A stretch of 64,000 nt of DNA, taken from contig NZ_JAHLQC010000014.1 of assembly GCF_018918265.1 (NCBI RefSeq), positions 39,247-103,246 on the forward strand, given 5' to 3'. This stretch comes from Falcatimonas sp. MSJ-15. GTDB lineage: Bacteria; Bacillota; Clostridia; Lachnospirales; Lachnospiraceae. Under the pieces are notes generated by a model that was given only the letters and a program-made list of their open reading frames with translations, was not told the DNA's origin and did not search any database. The position numbers and the translations under genes are program-made. Below are positions 54,101-63,965 of this stretch, in pieces (position 1 is the stretch's first letter; every line of letters starts with the position of its first letter).

Positions 54101-56663
54101 CATATTTATCTATGATCTCATCTGCGGTATTCCTCGGAAGAACAAAACCATTGAATTTCTCAGCAATCAGTGCATCAATGTCTTTCTTACACTCTAACCG
54201 CTGTCCATGCTCCAGACGAGAAAGCTCACGCTGTCTTGCTTTTTCTGCCTGTTCTTCCTTGTAAGCCTTATAGTTTTCCTTTCCCTGTGGAGATAAGTAT
54301 TTGTCCTCTTTGATCAGCTCACGAAGCCTTTTCTCTACAACATTCCAGTTCAGAAGCACTTTTGCATACGGATTGCCATAACTGCCTTTCTCCAGACGGA
54401 TACCTTTTCCATCATGTTCATTATGGGAATCATCATTACCCGGCAGTCCGCCGGAACCACCACCAATGCCATATTCATTTTTCAGAAAAGCAACTGTTTC
54501 TTTCTGGTCATGTTCTTCCATGAAATACTCATAAATGCGGAAAGCTCCATGCTCATAGCCGCTTCCTCTGCCAAGTGCATAGTCGATTTCATCCTGTGTG
54601 ATAAAATCTTCCTGTGCTACCTCCACCGCATCCGGCAATGGAAATTCCAGTCTCTCCCTGTCAAGGTCTGCTATCTCCGATAACAGATATTCCGGTGATT
54701 TCACATGCCGCCATTTTAATTCTGCTTCTCCAGAAGCAAGGCGGTTTGCCGCATCTTCCAAAATATTTTTAAGCTGTTCCCTGCCCTCATGGGTAGAAAG
54801 AAGTTCCATGAGTTTTGCTTCACTCTCCGGATAGTTTCCGGCTTTTAATCCAAGTTCTTCCGGTATCTCATCCATGCCATCCCGAAGAAAGAAAAATATC
54901 TGATTAGCAACACGGTTCCGCTCCTGCGTATCCACGAGAAATGCTTCACTCGCACTCATATAAGTGCCATTTTCAATCATAGAGCGGATATGGTTCTCTA
55001 CCTCTTCCCAACTCATAGTAACAAGTGGTGTTTCCTTTGCCTGTGTTCCATAGCCGACACTCATACCATGCTCATCGAACCACACTGATACTGGATTTCC
55101 ATTGATTTCAAAACCTTTTCCGGTCTGTCCGTACTCATTTTTCAGAAAATCCACCATCTGCTCGGCATTTCTGCCCTCTGTGTACTTTGCAAAGATACGC
55201 TTTCTGCTGTGCTGTTTTCCTCCACCACTGCGAAGAATGGTTTCAAGCTCATTCTGTGGCAAAGAAAAAGCAGCGGGCATGGTATATTTCATACTTGCTT
55301 CCGCTGCTGCGACTGTTCCGACCTGCTCCTCAAAAGAAGGAAACAGGCTGAGTTGTGTAAAGGTGGGTTCCGGTGCTTCTCCCCGGAGAAGTTCATCGGT
55401 ATCTGTTACAGACTGTAAACCAGTTCTCCCAGAACCACTTCCTCTGCTCGGTTTCGAATGCTGTTCATCTTCGCTACCCAGAGCATCTGATCGGTTTCCT
55501 TGAGCTGTTCTGTCACTCCCTCGGTTGCCGCCATCTGGCTTGTCAGCTTCTCCATTCTCTCCTCTGCCTGCTTCTGGATTGTCAGTAGGTGTTCTTTCAA
55601 TGTCCCTTTCAGAAGAAACGCTGAGTACACGCCCCTGTGGTTCTCCTTCAGATAAGTCTCTCTCATCATTCCGTACTTTGTTACGGTTCCCTCCGGCTGA
55701 ATGTCCGCCTGTAATGTCGGGATCAGATAATCCCCGTTCTTTTCGTATGTCAGATTCATCGCTATTGCCCCTTTCTACGCTGTTTTGATTGTTGTCAATA
55801 TATTCCTCATGTCCGCTCTCGCTTTCACGCTTTAACGCATTGTAGTCTATTTCAGAAGTATTTGCAAGTCCTTTCTGCGATAAATTTTCTGTTTGTTCCT
55901 GTTCGTGGCTTCTGTTATATGCCCTTATGGTTCTTCCAATCTCTAAAAGTACCGGTTTTGCAAGTTCATTAGCTGCATCTCCAAGTACCGCAAGGGTATC
56001 CATGGAATTAAATTCATGGATAAAATCGAAAGCAAACTCCGAACCATACTCCTGCATATCTGCACCGCAGGCAGATAAAAGTGTAAAAGAAATACTCTCA
56101 GATAAAGTATCTCTTAAACGGATACCGACATTCTGCTCGTCCAGTCCTTCTAGGAAGCTGCCCTCGATCATGTACTGCAAATCCGGCAACAATTCCTCAT
56201 AATAATCTGCTGCAATCCTGTCAGCTAACTCCATAAGTCTTTCTTCAAATAGCTTCTTATCATCGGTAGCACCATAAGTCTGCTCCAGACGCTTAATTAC
56301 ATCTTCCTTATGTTCCTCATGTAATTCCCATAGTTCCGGATACCGTCCGATTCTCCTTGCCGCATGGACATCTGACACATCAAATACATATTTCAGACGC
56401 TTTCCATGTGCGTCATCCTCATCCAAAAGTGCGATACCTTTTGCACCTTTATTTACCCAACAGTGCATACGCTCATTCCACAGCTCAATGGAAGCACACG
56501 CTGTTGCGTCCGGTCTTTGTGCATAGATCAAAAGCTGTTCCCGGAACGGATACTTATACAGCCTTGCCGCTGTAGTCAGGTATTTCATCCATTCCTCACG
56601 ATTTTTGACAACCTCGGCTACTGTCTCCTTTGCCAGAGCTGATATAAAATCATATTTTCTCAC
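48135..56663 (-). CDS. Giant ArdC-like / DNA methylase / SNF2-type helicase fusion of Tn1549-like elements
   Basis: Start taken at GTG 56663 (AAGGAG 6 nt upstream), 2842 aa. Residues about 25-90 resemble the ArdC domain ([33 protein letters not shown]). After a long low-complexity linker (about 280-430) and LPD/YodL-like modules, an N6-adenine methylase-like domain surrounds [10 protein letters not shown] (about 1365, replacing the usual NPPY). The helicase follows: [12 protein letters not shown], motif I-like [11 protein letters not shown] (about 1975), DEAH-like [11 protein letters not shown] (about 2138), and helicase C motifs [18 protein letters not shown] and [14 protein letters not shown]-terminal coiled coil. 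Probably processes or protects transferred DNA; exact role not established. Confidence 0.82.
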   Translation of the reverse strand: MRKYDFISALAKETVAEVVKNREEWMKYLTTAARLYKYPFREQLLIYAQRPDATACASIELWNERMHCWVNKGAKGIALLDEDDAHGKRLKYVFDVSDVHAARRIGRYPELWELHEEHKEDVIKRLEQTYGATDDKKLFEERLMELADRIAADYYEELLPDLQYMIEGSFLEGLDEQNVGIRLRDTLSESISFTLLSACGADMQEYGSEFAFDFIHEFNSMDTLAVLGDAANELAKPVLLEIGRTIRAYNRSHEQEQTENLSQKGLANTSEIDYNALKRESESGHEEYIDNNQNSVERGNSDESDIRKERGLSDPDITGGHSAGGNRNKVRNDERDLSEGEPQGRVLSVSSERDIERTPTDNPEAGRGENGEADKPDGGNRGSDRTAQGNRSDALGSEDEQHSKPSRGSGSGRTGLQSVTDTDELLRGEAPEPTFTQLSLFPSFEEQVGTVAAAEASMKYTMPAAFSLPQNELETILRSGGGKQHSRKRIFAKYTEGRNAEQMVDFLKNEYGQTGKGFEINGNPVSVWFDEHGMSVGYGTQAKETPLVTMSWEEVENHIRSMIENGTYMSASEAFLVDTQERNRVANQIFFFLRDGMDEIPEELGLKAGNYPESEAKLMELLSTHEGREQLKNILEDAANRLASGEAELKWRHVKSPEYLLSEIADLDRERLEFPLPDAVEVAQEDFITQDEIDYALGRGSGYEHGAFRIYEYFMEEHDQKETVAFLKNEYGIGGGSGGLPGNDDSHNEHDGKGIRLEKGSYGNPYAKVLLNWNVVEKRLRELIKEDKYLSPQGKENYKAYKEEQAEKARQRELSRLEHGQRLECKKDIDALIAEKFNGFVLPRNTADEIIDKYGIDCVEFVLANTVTHFDYDGRFSRNNKDWAKDIVAENEWENNDLILSSHPAVLDGFTNQARRYINVIREKEKEAQQKITIDGYECVLVDEWGSEKEKYLLGNDIEDSSFYYAQVNGKSFEYDHKPERGEVEDDYINALAEEDIDRHEAEVFSRFDGTDGIAEPDETEPQQEFSQEESQKLFWHVVHDADDEYGNPTQWSATLSEGVFLWIDKEVDGYAIYDTADTTRPALETFSTLQEAMDWGNELAESGREAEADFPDEKEQNVVTEQTEDELDSIDTQFARERLENGEADRKTEEMLSQVLTGEWEPLTPSAEENKTVQEINVAAPDKSNAVNFHISDDRLGEGSPKEKFQRNVAAIKLLEQIEGENRYATSQEQQILSQYVGWGGLADAFDESKSNWSAEYHQLKELLSPEEYRMARESTLNAHYTSPVIIRQMYETLEKMGFSKGNVLEPSMGIGNFFGMMPDSMKESRLYGVELDSITGRIARQLYPQADVQIKGFEKTDYPNDFFDVAIGNVPFGQYKVADKQYDKNNFLIHDYFFAKTLDMVRPGGVVAFITSKGTMDKASPEVRRYLAQRADLLGAVRLPNTAFKANAGTEVTSDILFFQKRDRMVEREPDWVHLGEDANGIAMNAYFAEHPEQIVGKMEMVSGPYGMESTCRADDSRPFAEQLAKALQNITGQIDTIDLDEELADDMSRQSIPADPSVKNFSYTVVDNEVYYRENSVMKPVEVSDTAKERIKGMVAIRNCTQELIDMQLEEYSDVAIKEKQAELNSLYDNFSKKYGLINSQTNKRAFNQDSSYCLLCSLEKLDDEGNFKGKADMFSKRTIKRAEVVTSVDTASEALAVSLAEKAKIDLDFMVELTGKDKDTLAEELRGVIFQNPLTDVWETADQYLSGNVREKLAIAATYAENHPEYAPNVQALTQVQPRELDASEIEVRIGATWIDPKYINDFMRDTFQTPEHLFRRDTIGVQFSGVTGEWNIKGKNADFGNTLVNMTYGTSRVNAYKILEDSLNLKDTRVYDTIEEDGKEKRVLNKKETMIASQKQEAIREAFKDWVFRDPERRQTLVAKYNELFNSTRPREYDGSHLKFPGMTPDIELKPHQKNAVAHVLYGDNTLLAHCVGAGKTFEMTAAAMESKRLGLCQKSLFVVPNHLTEQWASDFLRLYPGANILAATKKDFEPANRKKFCSRIATGDYDAVIIGHSQFEKIPLSQERQAATIEKQIDEIELAIDQAKRDNGERYTIKQMEKSRKALQVRLDKLNDQSRKDNVVTFEQLGVDRLFVDESHNYKNLFLYTKMRNVAGIAQTEAQKSSDMFAKCQYLDEITGGKGVTFATGTPISNSMTELYTNMRYLQYGTLQKLGLGHFDAWAASFGETQTAIELAPEGTGYRAKTRFAKFFNLPELIALFKESADIQTPDMLKLPVPEAEYENVVLKPSEFQKEMVASLAERAEAVRDRQVQPYEDNMLKITNDGRKLALDQRLLNDMLPDEENSKAATCVEKAYEIWENTKEQKSAQLIFCDLSTPKGDGTFNVYEDIKNKLMEKGVPEQEIAFIHDANTELRKAELFAKVRSGQVRFLLGSTAKMGAGTNVQDRLIALHHLDVPWRPSDIEQQEGRILRQGNQNDKVKIFRYVTEGTFDSYSWQLIENKQKFIGQIMTSKSPVRSCEDVDEAALSYAEVKALATGNPYIKEKMDLDIQVSKLKLMKANHTSQKYRLEDNITQHYPHQIAIFKERIEGFTADMNKYAKNKPEDKEQFFMQVGGKSYTDKKEAGTAIIAMCKEIKGINASADVGEYLGFKLNVTFDSFNNKFVMNVKGAMSHPMEVGSDPLGNITRINNVLEAMPSQLEEAQMKLSNVKHQLETAKAEVDKPFSQEAELAEKLERLAELNSLLNMDEKGDDAIGMDDEAAEPEKPQETVKTVDNKRDEVADMPAKQSNLGKTAVGGKLSDRPAERTSLQEKLAAMKARVSGTPAGRDAADKTKKKEEIL

Positions 56664-56694
56664 GCAGTTCTCCTTCCTGTCATAGATACGACAA

Positions 56695-56727
56695 AAAGGC
56701 AGCCACATACACTACATGACTGCCTTT
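56695..56727 (-). terminator. Leader hairpin before the giant helicase gene
   Basis: Minus-strand arms AAAGGCAG and CTGCCTTT with a 17-nt loop, then TTT. Ends about 30 nt before the GTG start. Confidence 0.55.
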
Positions 56728-56748
56728 CCTTTATTTCCCGTTACATTC

Positions 56749-57045
56749 CTATTCTGTTGTACCAAAGCTGAAAGTCTTACTCTCAGCCGTTTTCTTAGGC
56801 GTAAACCTTGCCTTAATTTCCGCAACCCTCCCCTCTAATGCCTGAAACATAGCGTCTACTTGTTCCTGTGTATATTCATAGGAACCTCGATTTGCAAGAT
56901 TCTCCAATCTTCCAATGGCATCCACCGCCTTATTCATGCGGTACTCGCCAATACGGATAAACTTCTCCGCCTTTGTCTCATTTTCCTTTGCCGCAGGCTC
57001 ACCCTGCATTTCCTCTGCTGTCATTGTTACATTTGTTTCTTCCAT
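56749..57045 (-). CDS. Small conserved element protein, unknown
   Basis: Start at 57045 (MEETNVTMTAEEMQGEP, 98 aa) after GGAGG. A soluble, charged protein with a helical core (AEKFIRIGEYRMNKAVDAIG, RLENLANRGSYEYTQEQVDA) and a Thr/Lys-rich tail ending SFGTTE. I recognise it only as the kind of small gene found just upstream of the helicase in Tn1549-like elements. An in-frame start at 57096 would run through the leader hairpin and is unlikely. Confidence 0.6.
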   Translation of the reverse strand: MEETNVTMTAEEMQGEPAAKENETKAEKFIRIGEYRMNKAVDAIGRLENLANRGSYEYTQEQVDAMFQALEGRVAEIKARFTPKKTAESKTFSFGTTE

Positions 57046-57075
57046 GTGTTTTCCTCCATTTTTTGATAAAAAATT

Positions 57076-57103
57076 AGAGCGTACAGGTTTTCCCATACGC
57101 TCT
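57076..57103 (-). terminator. Leader hairpin before the small element gene
   Basis: Minus-strand arms AGAGCGTA and TACGCTCT, followed by AATTTTTT; ends about 30 nt before ATG 57045. Confidence 0.65.
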
Positions 57104-57170
57104 GACGCTGTGTTGTTATTTTAGTTATGTGTGGTATTAGTGTTGCACCGACAAATAAGAAGTTATCGTT

Positions 57171-57551
57171 TTACTTTTGTTGTATCTTAGCCAAAATACT
57201 TTCTATTACAAGTGTTACTGTTATAAAGGCTCCTACAAGGGTATAGTAGTTTAAGCCATACATCAATGGCAAAAGAGAAATAACTACCGTAATAATGGAA
57301 AGGACAAACAATGCTTTGAGAACACCTTTCTTCTTCAATGAAAACAATGAAAGTAAGAAGATGGCAACAGTAAGTGTGGCTGTAATAAGTGGAGCAAAAT
57401 TTGCATAGCCAAACGGTGTAAGGCTAAAGTATGAGAATGTTTCTTTTACTCTTTCTGTTGGAGATGTTGCAAAAATACAAACTGCTCCCAAGGGTAATAA
57501 TTCTAACACTATTGTTAAAGCTGGCAAAACCGCTAAGCAGACTTTCTTCAT
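57171..57551 (-). CDS. Membrane protein with four helices, unknown
   Basis: A 126-aa protein preceded by AAAGGAGATAT. Hydrophobic helices at about 7-30, 48-70, 78-97 and 100-122; only short loops. No family recognised. It follows the esterase gene by 39 bp on the same strand and probably shares its transcript. Confidence 0.6.
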   Translation of the reverse strand: MKKVCLAVLPALTIVLELLPLGAVCIFATSPTERVKETFSYFSLTPFGYANFAPLITATLTVAIFLLSLFSLKKKGVLKALFVLSIITVVISLLPLMYGLNYYTLVGAFITVTLVIESILAKIQQK

Positions 57552-57590
57552 GTTGTATATCTCCTTTACAAACTGGAATTTGTCTTTATC

Positions 57591-58574
57591 TTATTTATCA
57601 AAATACTTATCACAGTATTCAAGTGATAGATTGATAAACTCCTGCAATTTATCAATATCATTATACATTCCATGGTTCGATTTTGGAAATTCAACATAAT
57701 CGTATGGCACACCATTCTCTTTCAATGCATCTATTAAAGGGTATTTAAGTTGAGTCGGCACACAATGGTCGATTAGTCCATACCCCATCAAGGTCGGCAC
57801 CGAGTTTGCATCCACCAAATATGTAGGCGAAACAGAGTAAATATACGGAAGATACTCTTTTGATGCCATCATTTCATCTGTAATTCTAACCCCTGTCATC
57901 ATGGTTGCAAAATCCGCATCTGTGGTTATATGGTCTATCGATTTCAGCAAACTCCAATCGGATGGCTCAAATGAAGCAGGACCTGCGAGTTGAAAGACAA
58001 ACTTTACTGGGATTGCAGAAATGTCAGCATTTTTATATGCATAGTTCATCGCAAGTGTTCCACCTGCTGACACCCCACAGGTAGCCATTTGTGTTAAATC
58101 AATTCCAAGCTGCGATGCCTGCTCCTTGATTGCGGCAACACAGCTTAGAATTTCTTCATTCATTAACTCAAGACTGGCGTTGAGTAATTCTTCTTCACTT
58201 TTTCCCTTCTTTGATTGCAATGTATAATCAACCGTTGCTGTTACGTATCCTTTTGACGTATAATATTTGCACCACGCATCGCCATCTTCTTTGCTCCCGG
58301 AATTAAAACTTCCTCCGTGTATATAAAGAATCAGGCATTTTGACTCTGGCGTATCAAGATTTTTCGGCACATATAAATCATATTTGTGGTCGCTCGGATT
58401 TTCATAATCAAGATTTTCATACACACATCCTACTGTATCATTCCATTCAACTTGGATAAGCTTCATCGGTAAAGACCCAAGACGTTGAATGTTGATGAGC
58501 ATACCCACAATAAAGGATACAACAAACAGAAATATCAACATACCTATTTTACGATTTTTATTTGTACTGAACAT
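57591..58574 (-). CDS. Membrane-anchored alpha/beta hydrolase (HSL/BD-FAE-like esterase)
   Basis: Start at 58574 (MFSTNKNRK, 327 aa) after AAGGAG. One N-terminal membrane helix (about 10-30), then an external alpha/beta hydrolase: oxyanion motif YIHGGSFNSGS (about 115), nucleophile elbow CGVSAGGTLA (Ser about 195), acid in GLIDHCVPT (Asp about 280) and catalytic His in SNHGMYND (about 308). The HGG plus GxSAGG pattern is that of the hormone-sensitive-lipase/BD-FAE group. Substrate unknown. Sits between two small membrane proteins as an accessory block in the conjugation region. Confidence 0.78.
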   Translation of the reverse strand: MFSTNKNRKIGMLIFLFVVSFIVGMLINIQRLGSLPMKLIQVEWNDTVGCVYENLDYENPSDHKYDLYVPKNLDTPESKCLILYIHGGSFNSGSKEDGDAWCKYYTSKGYVTATVDYTLQSKKGKSEEELLNASLELMNEEILSCVAAIKEQASQLGIDLTQMATCGVSAGGTLAMNYAYKNADISAIPVKFVFQLAGPASFEPSDWSLLKSIDHITTDADFATMMTGVRITDEMMASKEYLPYIYSVSPTYLVDANSVPTLMGYGLIDHCVPTQLKYPLIDALKENGVPYDYVEFPKSNHGMYNDIDKLQEFINLSLEYCDKYFDK

Positions 58575-58585
58575 GACATTTCTCC

Positions 58586-58702
58586 TTATATGATGTGGTC
58601 TAAAACAAGTTTTCCGGTAATACCACCAAGTATTACACCGGCGATAATAACTCCACAACTAAGGAGAACCCATGCTAAAATTTGTTTCTGTTTTGTATTC
58701 AT
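58586..58702 (-). CDS. 38-residue single-helix membrane peptide
   Basis: ATG 58702 with GAGGAG upstream. The peptide starts MNTKQKQILAWVLL, has one hydrophobic helix (about 9-32, with GVIIAGVILGGITG) and ends VLDHII. It lies 11 bp before the esterase gene, whose ribosome site overlaps its stop region, so translation is coupled. The Gly-x-x-x-Gly spacing suggests helix packing with a partner. Confidence 0.6.
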   Translation of the reverse strand: MNTKQKQILAWVLLSCGVIIAGVILGGITGKLVLDHII

Positions 58703-58803
58703 ACTTATTTATCTCCTCAATTTCAGATTGTCATTTCTGCAATACTATCACTTAATTGTCATCAAGTTTCTTTGACAAATTCCGATTTGTAAATTTCTTT
58801 CTC

Positions 58804-59076
58804 TCATAATACCACACTTTTTTCATCATAGATACAGCTATTCTGCTTCCGAAATTCTTCTAGTATTTTTTCCTCCCTTTCTCGTTCCTCGCAATATTTC
58901 CAGAAATCGTCCAAAAATTCATCGACAGATTTTTCCGGTGCTTCTGTCGGTTCAAGTTCTTCCAGCCTTTTTACAATTTTTATAACTTCCTCGGCATCAA
59001 ATTCCTCATCGGTTGCTACCAACGTATAATAGTCAAGTTTTTCTTTCAGCATATCTATTTCTTTTTCCTTATTCAT
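58804..59076 (-). CDS. Small acidic hypothetical protein
   Basis: A 90-aa protein with GGGAGG upstream. Almost wholly charged and helical (MLKEKLDYYTLVATDEEFDA; EKSVDEFLDDFWKYCEERER). The pattern resembles short element proteins next to topB, but I cannot name a family. Lies 86 bp after topB on the same strand. Confidence 0.55.
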   Translation of the reverse strand: MNKEKEIDMLKEKLDYYTLVATDEEFDAEEVIKIVKRLEELEPTEAPEKSVDEFLDDFWKYCEEREREEKILEEFRKQNSCIYDEKSVVL

Positions 59077-59162
59077 GCCAAAGTCCTCCCTTCACTATAT
59101 ACATGACAGTTTTCGACAAAATCTTACAAATTATTTTGGAATTGTTTTCTTCTAGTTTTCTT

Positions 59163-61274
59163 CTATTTGTCCTTTTTCGGTGGAAATTCCATCTTAAACT
59201 TATACTGGAATCCCTTGATTTCTTTACCATCTTTCGTATAGGAAAATTCCTGTACACTCTCTGGAATCAGGTACGCATCATAGCTGCCTTTCTTGCCTTT
59301 TAATCCTTTTACAAGTATCTTTTTCCCTTGAAGCAGGCTCTTGACCTGTGTATCGGAAAGTGTTACCCCAAGTGCCTTGCCGACATTCATACCGCACTTC
59401 CCGGTACAGTACGCTCCGAATTTTCCCCTGACTACATCAGCACCGCACTTCGGGCATTTGCCTAGCACTTCCTGTCCACCCTTGCCTGTGCCAAACATGG
59501 CTTTCTGCTCATCACTAACGCTGTGATAGGTCTTTACAAGATCAGTTACCATTGCTTCAATCCCAGACATAAACTGCTCTGCAGCAACTTCTCCTTTGGA
59601 TACAAGTGTAAGCTCATTTTCCCAGTCAGCAGTCAGTTTCGGAGATTTTACTACATCCGGAAGTATCGTGATCAGCTTCATTCCGTCCTCTGTCGGAATC
59701 ATCTGCTTTTTCTCACGCTTTACGAATCCGTCTTTTACCAGTTTTTCAATAATGTCAGCTCTGGTGGCAGGTGTGCCAAGTCCTTTTCTCTCCACTTCAT
59801 CGCCCATATCCTCTGCTCCGGCTCTCTCCATGGCGGACAGCAGGCTGTCCTCAGTGTAATGTTTTGGCGGCTGTGTGAAATGCTCGGAAACCTTTGTCTG
59901 CTCCACTGCAATCATCATGCCCTCACGAAGCTCCGGCAGCTTCTTTTCTTCCTCTGCATCCGATTTATCCTCTGCGGTTTTATAGGAATTTTTGAAGAAA
60001 TCCTCAAATTCCTTCCATCCATTTTTCCACACTTCCTTGCCAGATACCTTAAATACAGTATTGTTGCAGGTAATCACTGCCTTTGTGGAATTATAAATGT
60101 GCTTCTCCCCGGTCGCACACAGCAGACGGTTTGCACAAAGGGAAAGTATCTTCATTTCGCTCTCCGGGATTGCCTTTAAGTCCTGCTTGATGATCTCCAT
60201 GGTAGGAATGATTGCGTGGTGGTCCGTCACTTTCTTGCTGTTCAAAATTCTTTTAATATCTGGATTGAACATGATATTCTGTTCAAATAACAGAGAATTG
60301 AAAATCGCTTCGATCACATTTTTTGCAGTACCTTCCATGTCATCGGAAAGATACTGGCTGTCTGTTCTTGGATAAGTCACTAACTTTTTCTCATAAAGGC
60401 TCTGCGTATATTCCAATGTCTGCTTGGCAGTAAAGCCAAACAGACGGTTTGCATCCCTCTGGAGTGTGGTAAGGTCATAGAGTTTCGGTGGTGCCACCCA
60501 CTTTTCTTCCTTTATCACAGAAGTGACAAGAGCCTGTCCGTTTTCACAGGCTCCTGCAATCCTCTCTGCTTCCGTTTTATCACTGATATGCTCCGATACA
60601 GCATCCAAACCATTTTCCATGATATGAGCCATATAATAGGCTTCTTTCTTGAAATTCATGATTTTACTTTCACGGTCTACCAGCATGGCAAGTGTCGGTG
60701 TCTGCACTCTGCCGACCTTTAATGCCTTGCCACCATACAATACCGTAAAAAGCCTAGTGCCATTGATACCCACAAGCCAGTCTGCTTCCTGCCTGCATAG
60801 TGCTGACTTGTACAGATTGTCATAATCACTGCCTGGACGAAGATTATGGAAGCCGTCACGGATAGCACTCTCCTCCATGGAAGAAATCCATAATCGTTTC
60901 ATCGGTTTTCTGCACCCTGCCATGTTGTAGGTCAGGCGGAAGATCAACTCTCCCTCCCTTCCGGCATCGGTAGCACACACGACTGCATCCACCCTGTCAT
61001 CATGCATAAGTTTTTTCAAAATCTGATACTGTGCTTTCGTATCACTTTTCACTTCATGCTGCCATTCCTGTGGGATGATCGGAAGATTGTCATAACTCCA
61101 TTTCTTCCATGCTTCCTCATAGCTTTCCGGCTGTACCAGTTCTACCAGATGTCCCACACACCATGATACTAGATACTCATTGCCTTCCAAATATCCGTCC
61201 TTACGCTGTGTGGCACCAAGAACTGCCGCAATGCTCTGTGCCACACTCGGCTTCTCTGCAATTACAAGCTCCAT
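59163..61274 (-). CDS. topB: DNA topoisomerase III of the element
   Basis: A 703-aa type IA topoisomerase. TOPRIM domain at the N-terminus (MELVIAEKPSVAQSIA; VCATDAGREGELIFR, with acidic D-x-D equivalents), active-site Tyr in VTYPRTDSQYL (about 310), VGRVQTPTLAM, GLGTPATRADIIEKL (about 495), and a C-terminal zinc-finger-like segment CPKCGADVVRGKFGAYC. Element-encoded TopB copies resolve DNA during conjugation. The start codon overlaps nothing but lies 2 bp after the DUF4366 stop. Confidence 0.93.
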   Translation of the reverse strand: MELVIAEKPSVAQSIAAVLGATQRKDGYLEGNEYLVSWCVGHLVELVQPESYEEAWKKWSYDNLPIIPQEWQHEVKSDTKAQYQILKKLMHDDRVDAVVCATDAGREGELIFRLTYNMAGCRKPMKRLWISSMEESAIRDGFHNLRPGSDYDNLYKSALCRQEADWLVGINGTRLFTVLYGGKALKVGRVQTPTLAMLVDRESKIMNFKKEAYYMAHIMENGLDAVSEHISDKTEAERIAGACENGQALVTSVIKEEKWVAPPKLYDLTTLQRDANRLFGFTAKQTLEYTQSLYEKKLVTYPRTDSQYLSDDMEGTAKNVIEAIFNSLLFEQNIMFNPDIKRILNSKKVTDHHAIIPTMEIIKQDLKAIPESEMKILSLCANRLLCATGEKHIYNSTKAVITCNNTVFKVSGKEVWKNGWKEFEDFFKNSYKTAEDKSDAEEEKKLPELREGMMIAVEQTKVSEHFTQPPKHYTEDSLLSAMERAGAEDMGDEVERKGLGTPATRADIIEKLVKDGFVKREKKQMIPTEDGMKLITILPDVVKSPKLTADWENELTLVSKGEVAAEQFMSGIEAMVTDLVKTYHSVSDEQKAMFGTGKGGQEVLGKCPKCGADVVRGKFGAYCTGKCGMNVGKALGVTLSDTQVKSLLQGKKILVKGLKGKKGSYDAYLIPESVQEFSYTKDGKEIKGFQYKFKMEFPPKKDK

Positions 61275-61276
61275 CT

Positions 61277-63031
61277 CTATTCCTCCCCATTTTCTTCATC
61301 ATTCTCATTGTTGTTATCTTCATTGTCATTCTCGTCTGTGTCTACTGATTCTGTATCATCACCACCATTTATGAATGCTTCGTCGGAATCCTGCTCGGTT
61401 TCTTCCTCGTCATCATAATCGTAGTCCTCGTCAAGCTCGTCCTCATCTTCATCCTCATCAATGAAGTTTTCCTTTTTCTTCTTGGATTTCACAACATATA
61501 CCACTCCGATCACAGCTACCGCAGCAATGCCCATTAAAATATATGTAAAGCCGGAACCATCTGCCTTTGCGGTATCCTCTTTCGGCTCACTTGTATCTTC
61601 CGTGCTATCTTCGGTGCTGTCCTCAACACTTTCTGCTCCCTGTGTTTTATCTCCTGTGGTATCAGCATTATTGTTTGATAATGCGCTGTCTTTGGTAGGA
61701 ATTGCAGATTCCAATGCCGCTGAATTTTTCGGAAGTGTCTCGCTGTTATCCGTTGTGGTATTCAGCAGGTCGTTTTCACTGACTTCTGTAAGGAAATACA
61801 CCTTTTCATCTTCCCCATCACGATCAATCACAAGATAAAATACCTTTTCTGATGCAGTCTGGATTGTGTAAAATTCCTTGCCTTTTTCTGTGGTCTGGCT
61901 GTCACTGCTCTGGTCTGCATCCTTAGAAGTATCTCCCGTACTTGGAGATTGCTTTGCTGTTGCGGAACTGCTTGAAGTTGTTCCACTGCCTGTCTGGGAA
62001 ACTGTATTTCCATTCCCATCCGTTTTCGTATGCTCCGTAACCTGTGCGGTTGCAGAGCTTGGCTTGGTTGCAGACGCATCCACAGGAAGCTGCTGTGCCG
62101 GATCTTTTTCATTGCTGTCCTTGTTTTCCGGATCGGTGTAATACGGATTGGCTGTTTTATAGATTTCTGAGGTATTTCCTGCATTATCCATGGCTGAAAT
62201 CGTGAAATACTGATATCCTGCATCAAACTGTTGCAGACGGATATTCAAAGCACCATTCGTATGGTCGGTAAACTCATAGCCATTGACATAGATTGCCTTG
62301 ATACCGGAATCCGTATCATGTGCCTGAATACTCAATAGACCATCGCTGACTGCCGCATTTAAGGTAGGCTTCGTAAAATCAAAGCACTTGATATAGCGGT
62401 TTTTCTCATAGGTCTTGCCCTTCTGGTCTGTGACCTGCACATAAATAGTGCTGTTTTCGGAAATCTCTATGTACATATCCTCGGTAATATCTGTCCAGCT
62501 TCCATTCTGCCCGACTTTCGCCTTTACTGTCTGAACGGTAAAATTGCCGGATACAATAGTATCCTCCACCTTGACTGTTACTTTCGTGGTATCGTTATGC
62601 CACCCAGAAGGTGTATTGATTGTGATTTTTACGCTCGGATTGATATAAGCACATTCCTTATGATCCTTTGCACACACCTCACAATCCTCATCCACCGCAT
62701 ACTGACTGCATTTTTCCTTGCAGGTGCATTTTGCAGAAGGCTGTGTTTCCTCGGTTGTGCCTTCTGTGGAATTTTCCGTTGTATTCTCTGTGGACTGCTC
62801 TATGTGATTTTCTCCACTACCGGAACTGTCCTTGTTATCATTACCGGACGCTGTGCTTTCTGCACTGCTTTCCTCTGCCGCACTTTCTGTTTTCTGCTCG
62901 GCAGTATCCTCCGCATGAACCTCCACAGTATTTGCCCTGTTTGCAAAAAATGCCCCAATCGGCATACAAAAAAGTATTGCCGACAGTATCAGGGACATTA
63001 GTGCCTTAACGGATAACTTCTTCATTTTCAT
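61277..63031 (-). CDS. DUF4366-type (CD1107-like) surface protein
   Basis: Start at 63031 (MKMKKLSVKALMS, 584 aa) after GGAGG. Signal peptide (about 1-36), a Thr/Ser/Glu-rich stretch, a Cys-rich patch (CTCKEKCSQYAVDEDCEVCA), two beta domains (about 130-300; GWHNDTTKVTVKVEDT, Ig-like), a second low-complexity region, the DUF4366 segment (FYTIQTASEKVFYLVIDRDG), a membrane anchor (about 500-522) and a very acidic tail (DEDEDEDELDEDYDYDDEEE). Typical for Tn1549/CTn elements, probably on the cell surface during mating. Confidence 0.85.
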   Translation of the reverse strand: MKMKKLSVKALMSLILSAILFCMPIGAFFANRANTVEVHAEDTAEQKTESAAEESSAESTASGNDNKDSSGSGENHIEQSTENTTENSTEGTTEETQPSAKCTCKEKCSQYAVDEDCEVCAKDHKECAYINPSVKITINTPSGWHNDTTKVTVKVEDTIVSGNFTVQTVKAKVGQNGSWTDITEDMYIEISENSTIYVQVTDQKGKTYEKNRYIKCFDFTKPTLNAAVSDGLLSIQAHDTDSGIKAIYVNGYEFTDHTNGALNIRLQQFDAGYQYFTISAMDNAGNTSEIYKTANPYYTDPENKDSNEKDPAQQLPVDASATKPSSATAQVTEHTKTDGNGNTVSQTGSGTTSSSSATAKQSPSTGDTSKDADQSSDSQTTEKGKEFYTIQTASEKVFYLVIDRDGEDEKVYFLTEVSENDLLNTTTDNSETLPKNSAALESAIPTKDSALSNNNADTTGDKTQGAESVEDSTEDSTEDTSEPKEDTAKADGSGFTYILMGIAAVAVIGVVYVVKSKKKKENFIDEDEDEDELDEDYDYDDEEETEQDSDEAFINGGDDTESVDTDENDNEDNNNENDEENGEE

Positions 63032-63269
63032 TGGTCGAATCCTCCTTTTCCTGTTCCCGTTTCTGTAATAAATTTCTGACTTCATCCTCACTGAGCTTAT
63101 TAAGCATCTGCAATCGCTCGGATGAGATTTTATATTTACGAATGATCTTCATGGCTTCGGCATCCTCCGCCATCTGTTTCTGCTCTGCAAGGTCTTTTTC
63201 CTTTGCCTGTAGCTGTGCTATCTGTTCTCTGACCTTTTTAAGCTGTACATTGATTCTTTCTACTGACAA
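63006..63269 (-). CDS. DUF4315 small coiled-coil protein
   Basis: An 87-aa charged protein (MSVERINVQLKKVREQIAQL; AEDAEAMKIIRKYKISSERL). The helix followed by the IIRKYKIS segment is the DUF4315 signature. Its end overlaps the DUF4366 start by 26 bp, so translation is coupled. Always found between NlpC/P60 and DUF4366 genes in this element family; function unknown. Confidence 0.85.
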   Translation of the reverse strand: MSVERINVQLKKVREQIAQLQAKEKDLAEQKQMAEDAEAMKIIRKYKISSERLQMLNKLSEDEVRNLLQKREQEKEDSTNENEEVIR

Positions 63270-63287
63270 CTGATCTTCCTCCCTTCG

Positions 63288-63905
63288 CTAATTTAATCTT
63301 CCAAAACCATAAAAATGGCTCTGCCAGTAAGAGGTATTGATTGAGGTATACTGGATTGGATCACCACAATGCACCATCGTACCGTTTCCACAATAAATAC
63401 CAACATGTGTGACGGTTCGCCCTGCATTATAAGTTTTTGTAAAAAATATGAGATCTCCTGCCTTTGCTTCCGATGCGGATACCGAAGTACACTGGTCATA
63501 AATGCCCTGTGCGGTGGTTCTTGGCAGGTTATGTACGCCGCTGTTTGTAAATACCCAGCATACAAAACCGGAACAGTCAAAACTAGCCGGAGCTGTGCCG
63601 CCAAAAGTATATGGCATTCCCAGATACCTGTTTGCTTCCCGCATAAGCGTCTGCACCGTTGCATCGTCATAGGACTCCGGTGGTATCACATTGCCGGTCC
63701 CTCCTCCGGTGCCGCCCGGTGTTTCCCCATAAATGGTCTGCTCTCCTGCTTCAAAGTAAAATAACGGGTTATAATACTCCCCGTTATACAGACATTCAAT
63801 ATGAAGGTGGCTTCCGGTACTACTTCCCGTATTGCCACTTTTTCCAATGTTAGCACCCTTTTTAACGCTCTGCCCTGCGGATATAAAGTTATACTTAAAT
63901 ATGTA
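63288..63905 (-). pseudogene. 5'-truncated bifunctional cell-wall hydrolase (M23 remnant plus NlpC/P60)
   Basis: The visible 206 codons hold the end of an M23 (LytM) peptidase domain (SAGQSVKKGANIGKSGNTGS; STGSHLHIECL), a Gly/Pro linker and a complete NlpC/P60 domain: FDCSGFVCWVF (Cys), THVGIYCGNGTMVHCG (His). In intact elements the gene also codes for a membrane anchor and lysozyme or full M23 domain. Here the homologous sequence begins at FISAGQ near 63888; the preceding MYIFKYN is foreign, AT-rich DNA. The gene was cut by an insertion. The enzyme would open peptidoglycan for the mating channel. Confidence 0.8.
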
Positions 63906-63965
63906 CAATAAATATTAAATAAGAATGTACAAATGTTATGATATATGGGTTATAAGGAGGAACTC

